From Oscillospiraceae bacterium (lineage in GTDB: Bacteria; Bacillota; Clostridia; Oscillospirales; Oscillospiraceae), in assembly GCA_017521875.1 (NCBI GenBank), contig JAFXBH010000080.1, positions 1 to 11,371 of the forward strand: DNA of 11,371 nucleotides, written 5' to 3'. Shown one piece after another: positions 6,028-11,371 of the stretch; the first letter of the stretch is position 1; the number at the start of each line of letters is the position of its first letter. The position numbers were made by a program, and so were the translations under genes. A model generated the notes under the pieces. The model was not told where the DNA came from. It was given only the letters and a program-made list of their open reading frames with translations, and made no database searches.

Positions 6028-7146
6028 TTATAGGGAAACCTGTTTGCCGTCGATATACACACTATGCAGCGCAAGGTCTTCATTCAAAAGCAACAGGTCT
6101 GCCTGCAATCCAACGGCAATCCTGCCGATCTGATGGTCCAAGCCCACCGCTTTTGCCGGCGCTTGGGTAACGGCATAGATGGCATCTGCAAGGGGGATCC
6201 CAAAGCCCACGAGATTTCTGACTTCCTCCAGAAGATTGGTGGAAGATCCTGCAAGGGTCTCACTGCCCAGCAATGTGGCCTTGCCGTGCTTCATTTCAAT
6301 GGGCTGACCGCCCAGTTCGTACTGTCCGTCGGGCATACCTGCGCAGCGGAGGGAATCGCTGATGACCACCAGGTTTTTACCGAACAGCCGGTGGGCCACA
6401 CGGATCACAGAGGGGTGAATATGCAGACCGTCGCAAATCAGTTCTGCGGTAGCCCCCTTGTCAAAGGCAGCGCCCACCACACCGGGGGCACGATGGCCAA
6501 AGGCCGGCATACCATTGAACAAATGGGTGGCGTGGGTTGCCCCTGCTTCATAGGCAGCCACTGCCGTGTCATAGTCAGCGGTGGTATGTCCCAGTGAAAC
6601 CGTACAGACTTTGGATACCTCCCGGATGAATTCCAGAGCCCCCGGCTCTTCGGGCGCCACCGTCACCAACCGCACATGGTTGCCGCTGGCATCATTCAGC
6701 CGACGGAACATCTCAGCGTCCGGCGCGTGCAGGTTTTCTGCGGCCTGGGCGCCACGCTTGGCATAGGAAAGGAACGGCCCTTCCAGATGGATACCGGCAC
6801 ATTTTGCCCCATCTTCCGGCCGGACAAAATCCCGGATCGCTTCCATTGCCGGTGTCAGCGTTTCCTCTTTCAAGGTCATTGTGGTCGCCAGAAAAGCGGT
6901 TACGCCGTTGGCGGCATAATAGCGGGACATCTTTTGCAGACCCGACCACTTCCCGTCGGAGAAGTCTTCGTTCATCGCGCCGTGGGTATGGACATCCAAA
7001 AAACCCGGGACTAAATACATTCCTTTTGCGTCTACATCACAGGGGATATTGGCCTCTCCGATTGCCGTGATCTTATCCTTTTCAATGGTCACAGACCCAT
7101 CACGGAAGTTTCCGTCCATATAGACTTTGGCATTTCCGATAATCAT
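6028..7146 (-). CDS. nagA: N-acetylglucosamine-6-phosphate deacetylase
   Basis: Converts GlcNAc-6-phosphate to glucosamine-6-phosphate and acetate in the cytoplasm. The 372-residue protein is a full-length amidohydrolase-fold enzyme: PGFLDVHTHG with H53 and H55, HLEGPF with metal-ligand E122, LGHTTA with H187, HLFNGMPAFGHR with H208, DGLHIHP with H242, and ISDS with the likely catalytic D264. The HxH pair suggests a two-metal site as in Bacillus-type NagA, unlike the single-metal E. coli enzyme. A GGAGG site at 7155-7159 lies eight bases before the ATG. The stop codon of the ROK kinase lies between this site and the ATG, so the two genes are translationally coupled. It is the last gene of a three-gene amino-sugar operon. 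No nagB is present in the window, so the next step must be encoded elsewhere. Confidence 0.95.
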   Translation of the reverse strand: MIIGNAKVYMDGNFRDGSVTIEKDKITAIGEANIPCDVDAKGMYLVPGFLDVHTHGAMNEDFSDGKWSGLQKMSRYYAANGVTAFLATTMTLKEETLTPAMEAIRDFVRPEDGAKCAGIHLEGPFLSYAKRGAQAAENLHAPDAEMFRRLNDASGNHVRLVTVAPEEPGALEFIREVSKVCTVSLGHTTADYDTAVAAYEAGATHATHLFNGMPAFGHRAPGVVGAAFDKGATAELICDGLHIHPSVIRVAHRLFGKNLVVISDSLRCAGMPDGQYELGGQPIEMKHGKATLLGSETLAGSSTNLLEEVRNLVGFGIPLADAIYAVTQAPAKAVGLDHQIGRIAVGLQADLLLLNEDLALHSVYIDGKQVSL

Positions 7147-7149
7147 CGT

Positions 7150-8529
7150 TTACACCTCCGGCAGAGATGCTGCAGCCACAGACTGACCCACACGGCGGGA
7201 TTTCTCATCAGGCAGCGCAGGGAACAGTTTGCCGGTACACGCCGGATACTCCTCTGCCAGCACCCGCTTGGCCTCCTCCAGAATCAGATCGCCACCCTTA
7301 CCGGACATAACACGACCCAACAGCAGTACATGCTTGCAGTCGTACAGTTCATAGTAGTAAGCCAGCGTATGTCCCAAATATGTGCCGATGGACTGATAGA
7401 CCTGTACGGCACGGGGGTCGTCTTCCGCCATCAACTTTTGGACGACCTTCAGTTTTTCTGCGGGAGACAGGCTTTCATCCAGCGCAATGCCGGCTCTGGG
7501 GGCCAGTTTGATAACGCCGTCCTGAGAGAAATATTTGACGCCGCAGCCGATATCACCGGACCACTCGTCCTCCATGGCTTCGGGGTTGGCATCCACAGGC
7601 ATAAAGGCCAGTTCGTTCAGCCAGCCGGTAATATTGCCCTTTTCGTCCACATAGCCCACAGCCTCGCTGGTACCCATGGCGATACCCAGAACCCGGTTTT
7701 CTCCCAAGCCCATCGCGCCAGCCAGCGCAGACACATCACCGTCGTTGGCAACCACCAGCGGAACATCGGGGCCAAAGGTATCCCGAACGGCACGGATATA
7801 GATATCCTTGACCTTCTGGTCAAACTTGTCCTTGGGAACTTTCAGGAACAGAGAGGCCACCATTGTGCGGTTATCAATAAAGATACCGGCAGAAGACACG
7901 CCAACCGCATCCACACGGGGCATTTTCTCGGCTGCCGATTTCAGCGCCGATACTATGCCGTCATAGTGGTAATCCGGGTCGGCATTGGTCTTGGGAAACC
8001 AGACCACTTCCTCGGAGAAAACAGGCTCGCCGTCCACCACCGCAGAAACTTTACGGTCGCTGCCGCCAGCATCAAAGCCGATTCTGCAACCGCCCAAATG
8101 ACGGCCAACGGCCTGAGATGCTCCTTTTTCCTCGGGAACGGCATCGCAATACACCACCTCAAAGGGATGCTCGTAAACGCCGGCCATAAAATCTGCATCA
8201 AAGCCACGGCTGCCATTAGGGCTATATGCCTTCTTCAAATTTTCATAAATGCCTTCGTCGCCGCTGACATAGACCCGGAAACCGCCCTGCATCCACAGGA
8301 TACGCTTCACCAGCCGGTCGGCGTAATAGCCATCGGCTTCTGCCATTTCCGCAGTGCCGTAAATGTAGGTATGTACCGTGGCCATCTGACCGTTTTCCCG
8401 TTCCACGGCAAATGAGACAGGCTTCTTGGCACCTTTCAAAAATGCTCGGTTAAAAAGACCCATCGGTATAAATGCTTGGTCTAACAGGGGCTTATTCTGA
8501 ACAGATACTTCAATTCCAAGGTGATTCAT
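7150..8529 (-). CDS. Divergent ROK-family sugar kinase with N-terminal extension
   Basis: Probable ATP-dependent sugar kinase of the ROK (repressor/ORF/kinase) superfamily, 459 residues against about 300 usual. Residues about 1-145 form an extension I do not recognise. The kinase part begins at GFDAGG (151-156, phosphate 1 motif) and continues with VSSAGI (211-216), ANDGD with the predicted catalytic D263 (261-265), a GTSEAVGY loop (286-293) and a LLLGRVMSGKGG adenosine motif (402-413). The family zinc site is largely lost: the histidine is F309 and the first two of three cysteines are E322 and S324, leaving only C329. No DNA-binding domain is seen, so it is a kinase-type and not a repressor-type member. 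AAAGGAG lies eight bases before the ATG. It is 21 bases after the nahK-like gene and three bases before nagA. GlcNAc or a related hexosamine is the likely substrate from context only. Confidence 0.85.
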   Translation of the reverse strand: MNHLGIEVSVQNKPLLDQAFIPMGLFNRAFLKGAKKPVSFAVERENGQMATVHTYIYGTAEMAEADGYYADRLVKRILWMQGGFRVYVSGDEGIYENLKKAYSPNGSRGFDADFMAGVYEHPFEVVYCDAVPEEKGASQAVGRHLGGCRIGFDAGGSDRKVSAVVDGEPVFSEEVVWFPKTNADPDYHYDGIVSALKSAAEKMPRVDAVGVSSAGIFIDNRTMVASLFLKVPKDKFDQKVKDIYIRAVRDTFGPDVPLVVANDGDVSALAGAMGLGENRVLGIAMGTSEAVGYVDEKGNITGWLNELAFMPVDANPEAMEDEWSGDIGCGVKYFSQDGVIKLAPRAGIALDESLSPAEKLKVVQKLMAEDDPRAVQVYQSIGTYLGHTLAYYYELYDCKHVLLLGRVMSGKGGDLILEEAKRVLAEEYPACTGKLFPALPDEKSRRVGQSVAAASLPEV

Positions 8530-8550
8530 AAACTTTTCTCCTTTCCCGGG

Positions 8551-9627
8551 TTATCCCTGCGCGGCTTTCTGGACGATGGCGTGCATCTGCTCCCATTTGT
8601 TTTCCATATCCGCCACCAATTTGAATTGGGTGCGGCAGCGATCTAAGTTTTGGCCTTCCCGTCTGTTGGCGAAGTAATGGTCTCCGTCCAGATAATCCGT
8701 CAGGAAACGGACGCCACATTCCAGCGTCATCAGTTTTGCGCCCATGGGAAGCATCTGGATCTCCATTTCTGTCAAACCGGGACAAGCAGACAAAAATCCC
8801 TTGGTATAGGTTTCAAACAGTTCCAGACTCATTTCGATCTTATCCAGTTGTCTCTCATCTTCATCTCCGGTGGCAGCGCCGAACCGAATGGAATCGCCAA
8901 AATCATACAAACTCAATCCCGGCATAACCGTATCCAAGTCAATGACGCACAGGGCCGTTCTGGTTTCCGCATCCAGCATCACATTGTTCAGTTTGGTGTC
9001 GTTATGGGTCACCCGCAGGGGCAGTTTCCCTGCCTCCAGCAGTTCCACCAGGGTGGCCGCTTCCTTCTCCCTTGCCAGCGCAAATTCGATCTCAGGCTGC
9101 ACATCCTTTGCCCGACCCATAGGGTCTTTCTGCAGAACCTCGCGGAAGATCCGATAGCGATCCCGGGTGTTATGGAAATTGGGAATGATCTCGTACAATG
9201 TATCCGCAGGGAAATCCTGCAGCATTTGCTGGAACTGGCCAAAGGCTACGGCGCTTTCATAAAAGTCTGCAGGTGTCTCCGGCTTCTGCAAACAAACAGA
9301 ATCTTCCACAAACACATACACACGCCAGCAACTGCCGTCCGGCTGGGTCAGGTAGGATTTACCGGCTCTGGTTTTTACCAGCCGCATCACCCGGCGTTCA
9401 TCGTCGGTCTGCTGCCGCAAATAGGTGGTAACTGCCTCGATATTGCCCATAAGGCCATCGGTATTCTTAAAAATCGTATTGTTGATCTTTTGCAGAATAT
9501 AGCGCTTACCCTCTTGGGTCACCACCAAATATGTTTCATTGATATGCCCGCAGCCGTATCGATCGCAGGAAATGGGAGTAGCCCCCAAATCAAAGTTGTT
9601 CAGCACCTGAATAAAACACCCATCCAT
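8551..9627 (-). CDS. nahK: N-acetylhexosamine 1-kinase (NahK-like, APH-fold)
   Basis: Predicted to phosphorylate GlcNAc and/or GalNAc at C1 with ATP, the reaction of NahK in the bifidobacterial lacto-N-biose/galacto-N-biose pathway. The 358-residue protein shows family blocks in order: GHINETYLV (27-35), YILQKIN (43-49), WRVYVFVED (101-109), the catalytic loop LPLRVTHNDTKLNN (202-215, D210 as likely base), VIDLDTVMPG (228-237), DFGDSIRFG (242-250) and LMTLECGVRFLTDYL (299-313). The frame is open to a GTG at 9675, but that codon falls at the probable transcription start and has no ribosome binding site. ATG 9627 has GGAGG ten bases upstream and matches the usual N-terminal length. First gene of the operon with the ROK kinase and nagA. 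No GH112 phosphorylase, galT or galE is in the window, so substrate range is unproven; a homoserine/choline-kinase-like activity is a less likely alternative. Confidence 0.9.
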   Translation of the reverse strand: MDGCFIQVLNNFDLGATPISCDRYGCGHINETYLVVTQEGKRYILQKINNTIFKNTDGLMGNIEAVTTYLRQQTDDERRVMRLVKTRAGKSYLTQPDGSCWRVYVFVEDSVCLQKPETPADFYESAVAFGQFQQMLQDFPADTLYEIIPNFHNTRDRYRIFREVLQKDPMGRAKDVQPEIEFALAREKEAATLVELLEAGKLPLRVTHNDTKLNNVMLDAETRTALCVIDLDTVMPGLSLYDFGDSIRFGAATGDEDERQLDKIEMSLELFETYTKGFLSACPGLTEMEIQMLPMGAKLMTLECGVRFLTDYLDGDHYFANRREGQNLDRCRTQFKLVADMENKWEQMHAIVQKAAQG

Positions 9628-9681
9628 TTGCAAATATCCTCCCATAAGTGTATTTGGCGTCCATACTTTTTTCACGGTTTT

Positions 9682-9710
9682 ATCATATAATGATTTCCTG
9701 CGGAACGCAA
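9682..9710 (-). promoter_or_regulatory. Promoter and possible operator of the amino-sugar operon
   Basis: On the minus strand TTGCGT (9705-9710) and TATGAT (9682-9687) are spaced by 17 bases. Transcription would begin near 9675, giving a leader of about 48 bases before the nahK ATG at 9627. The -10 region overlaps a perfect short inverted repeat ATCAT-ATA-ATGAT (9682-9694) that could bind a regulator. The -35 is weak, consistent with activation by the divergent AraC protein, which is an inference. Confidence 0.55.
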
Positions 9711-9770
9711 GACAACCCCTCGAGATAGTGTTGAAATGTATAAATTTCTTCTTTTTTTATATAAAACCAC

Positions 9771-9798
9771 TTGATTATTATGGTTAAATAGATAAAAT
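9771..9798 (+). promoter_or_regulatory. Probable promoter for the AraC-family gene
   Basis: TTGATT (9771-9776) and TAAAAT (9793-9798) are separated by 16 bases in an A+T-rich region, with a start of transcription near 9805 and the ATG at 9833. An inverted repeat AACCA (9765-9769) and TGGTT (9781-9785) brackets the -35 box and could be an autoregulatory site. Confidence 0.5.
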
Positions 9799-9832
9799 AA
9801 AAAGCAGAAACCACATTGCTGGGGGTAGTGAT

Positions 9833-11005
9833 ATGATTCGTCCCATTATGGATTCCTCCTTTGCGCCCTATGGCAGAATCCAGCAACTGCATAATGCTGA
9901 GGATGCTCTGTTCCGGCCCATATCCTTATCCGGTAATGGCGATGTTCCTCTGTACCGTTTCCCTTATGACACCAGTTGGGATTTTGTAGACGGTATGACC
10001 GTTCTCCTGATTGAAGACCAAGGGACGCAGCAGCCATTCTATTTGGACCGGCCGATCACCCTATACGCCGGTACTTGTTTCGGGTTTTATCCCTTGGGGA
10101 AATGCAGTACCATTCTGGGCGCTTCCCAATTGCTTACAGCAGAAAATCAGGTGGCAAAGGGGATTCCCGATACCGTTTCCCCGCCACCGTACAATTTGGA
10201 AATCTTCACCCTGTTCCAACAAACGGGACACGACGGTCTGTACTTTCGGGGCGAACAGCACCCCCCTATAGAATTGGTCTATATTCAGAAAGGTGTGCTG
10301 CACAATTTCTGCCAAGGACAGGACCTGGTTCTGCACCCCACGGAACTGTTGTTATTTGGGCCGGACCAGTGGCATATGCAATACTCCGATCAGGAAGTTC
10401 AGTTTCTGACCGTCTCTTTTTTGTGGGAGGGTTACGATTTTTCAGATCGGTATAACCAAGTGATCAAGACCTCCCCGGAGATGCAACGAGCCATCCAGTC
10501 GATCCTGCAGGAGTATTCTCAATCCCTGCCGGGGCGGGAGGAATTTCTCAATTCCCAACTGAAATTGCTGCTTCTTCAAATTCTCCGCCAGACAAAGCAA
10601 CCGGAAAAGCACAGAGATGCTTCCCCGGCCGTCCGGCATATGCACCACCAAATCATAAACAAGGCACTGCAAATCGTCTCCTCGCAAATCTATGGAAAAC
10701 TTACCGTTCCATCCCTTGCGGCTGCGGTGAATGTCAGCACATCGCAACTGACCAATCTGTTTCAGGCCTATTTGGGGATTTCTCCGGCAAAATATATTAC
10801 AAAAATCCGTCTGGAAGAGAGTAAAATGCTTCTTGCCAACCGCCAAATGAGTATCGGAGAAGTGTCTTCCCTTCTGGGATATTCCAGTATTCAGCACTTT
10901 TCCAAACAATTCCACTTGTGGTACGGCTACACGCCCTCTGCCTATACAAAATCTTTCCAAAGGGAGGTTGTCTTATGGCCGAACAATGCAGAAAACGGAA
11001 TATAA
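9833..11005 (+). CDS. AraC-family transcriptional regulator with extra N-terminal domain
   Basis: Probable sugar-responsive transcription factor of 390 residues. The C-terminus (about 275-375) is a two-helix-turn-helix AraC/XylS domain: KLTVPSLAAAVNVSTSQL and GISPAKYI, then MSIGEVSSLLGYSSIQHFSKQF and GYTPSAY. Residues about 136-200 resemble a cupin-type AraC sensor (the YFRGEQHPPIELVYIQKG and LLLFGPDQWH segments). Residues 1-125 form an additional domain of unknown family, rich in beta-type sequence (YRFPYDTSWDFVDG at 41-54), making the protein longer than the usual about 280-300 residues. GGGGGT (9821-9826) lies six bases before the ATG. It is transcribed away from the nahK-ROK-nagA operon across a 205-base control region, which suggests it regulates that operon. 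Its last 31 bases overlap the following GTPase gene. Ligand unknown; an N-acetylhexosamine or its phosphate is inferred from context. Confidence 0.9.
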   Translation: MIRPIMDSSFAPYGRIQQLHNAEDALFRPISLSGNGDVPLYRFPYDTSWDFVDGMTVLLIEDQGTQQPFYLDRPITLYAGTCFGFYPLGKCSTILGASQLLTAENQVAKGIPDTVSPPPYNLEIFTLFQQTGHDGLYFRGEQHPPIELVYIQKGVLHNFCQGQDLVLHPTELLLFGPDQWHMQYSDQEVQFLTVSFLWEGYDFSDRYNQVIKTSPEMQRAIQSILQEYSQSLPGREEFLNSQLKLLLLQILRQTKQPEKHRDASPAVRHMHHQIINKALQIVSSQIYGKLTVPSLAAAVNVSTSQLTNLFQAYLGISPAKYITKIRLEESKMLLANRQMSIGEVSSLLGYSSIQHFSKQFHLWYGYTPSAYTKSFQREVVLWPNNAENGI

Positions 11006-11371
11006 GCGTTGGTCTTTTGGCCCATGTGGACGCAGGAAAAACCACCCTGTCGGAAGCCCTTTTATATTGCAGCGGCGCTACCCGGGCCTTGGGACGGGTG
11101 GACCATCGGGACGCCTTTCTGGACACCCACGCCCTGGAGCGAAGCCGGGGTATCACCATTTTCTCCAAGCAGGCTATTTTGGAGACGGAACACCGGCAGA
11201 TTACCCTGGTGGACACCCCGGGTCACGTGGATTTTTCCCCGGAGACTGAGCGGGTTCTGCCTATTTTGGACTGCGCGGTGCTGGTGATCAGCGGTACCGA
11301 CGGCATTCAGTCCCACACCCTGACCCTGTGGAATCTCCTTGCCCGGTATCAGGTGCCCACTATGCTGTTTA
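10975..11371 (+). CDS. TetM/EF-G-like translation GTPase (N-terminal 132 residues; cut by window edge)
   Basis: Start of a ribosome-associated GTPase of the EF-G/ribosomal-protection superfamily. Visible motifs are the G1 P-loop AHVDAGKTT (16-24), the G2 switch ERSRGITI with its conserved threonine (55-62), and G3 DTPGH (80-84). The spacing and the LLAHVDAGKTTLSEALLY start resemble Tet(M)/Tet(O)-type proteins more than housekeeping EF-G. The sequence is clearly divergent from classic Tet(M), for example in the residues between G1 and G2, so it should not be called a tetracycline-resistance gene from this fragment. Chromosomal relatives in Clostridia are of uncertain function. The ATG at 10975 has an AGGGAGG site (10961-10967) seven bases upstream, inside the araC-like gene, and overlaps its last 31 bases, implying co-transcription. 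The G4 and G5 motifs and later domains are outside the window. Confidence 0.88.
   Translation, partial: MAEQCRKRNISVGLLAHVDAGKTTLSEALLYCSGATRALGRVDHRDAFLDTHALERSRGITIFSKQAILETEHRQITLVDTPGHVDFSPETERVLPILDCAVLVISGTDGIQSHTLTLWNLLARYQVPTMLF

Noticed and set aside
7330..8415. 361-codon open frame on the plus strand across the ROK kinase
   Set aside because: Shadow of a well-supported minus-strand gene; no family features in its translation and no expression signals.
8650..9690. 346-codon open frame on the plus strand across the nahK-like gene
   Set aside because: Shadow of the NahK frame, whose motifs are unambiguous.

Overview
The window looks like chromosome of a Gram-positive Clostridia member, probably a gut Oscillospiraceae/Ruminococcaceae-type bacterium. 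This is inferred from strong AGGAGG-type ribosome binding sites, A+T-rich intergenic DNA with sigma-70-like promoters, a single-subunit GlyRS, an HD-type CCA-adding enzyme, a FloT-type flotillin and a NahK-type amino-sugar kinase. Nothing in it looks like an insertion sequence, phage, CRISPR array, tRNA or rRNA. No gene-free stretch exceeds 300 bases; the longest is the 205-base divergent control region at 9628-9832.

Layout. (1) Positions 1-1315, minus strand: the start of glycyl-tRNA synthetase (cut by the window edge), preceded by a PlsC-type lysophospholipid acyltransferase. The glyQS promoter overlaps the acyltransferase stop codon. (2) Positions 1316-1475: a divergent promoter region. 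(3) Positions 1476-4119, plus strand: a polytopic membrane protein of unknown function, CCA tRNA nucleotidyltransferase, and a helix-turn-helix protein with a three-cysteine cluster. (4) Positions 4205-5932, plus strand: a likely separate unit with its own -10 box, a 47-codon TTG-started small gene, a flotillin/SPFH protein and a clear intrinsic terminator. (5) Positions 6028-9627, minus strand: a compact amino-sugar operon in the order nahK-like C1 kinase, divergent ROK-family kinase, nagA deacetylase. (6) Positions 9833-11005, plus strand: a divergently transcribed AraC-family regulator with an extra N-terminal domain. Its last 31 bases overlap the start of a TetM/EF-G-like GTPase gene that runs off the right edge.

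How the parts may work together. The AraC protein probably senses a sugar or amino sugar and controls the divergent nahK-ROK-nagA operon. NahK would give an N-acetylhexosamine 1-phosphate. The ROK kinase may give a 6-phosphate (substrate not provable from sequence), and NagA would deacetylate GlcNAc-6-P to glucosamine-6-P. The combination of a C1 kinase with NagA and a zinc-site-less ROK kinase, without a visible GH112 phosphorylase or uridylyltransferase, is the most interesting metabolic feature. The small gene and Cys-cluster HTH gene next to the flotillin are the most interesting uncharacterised ones.
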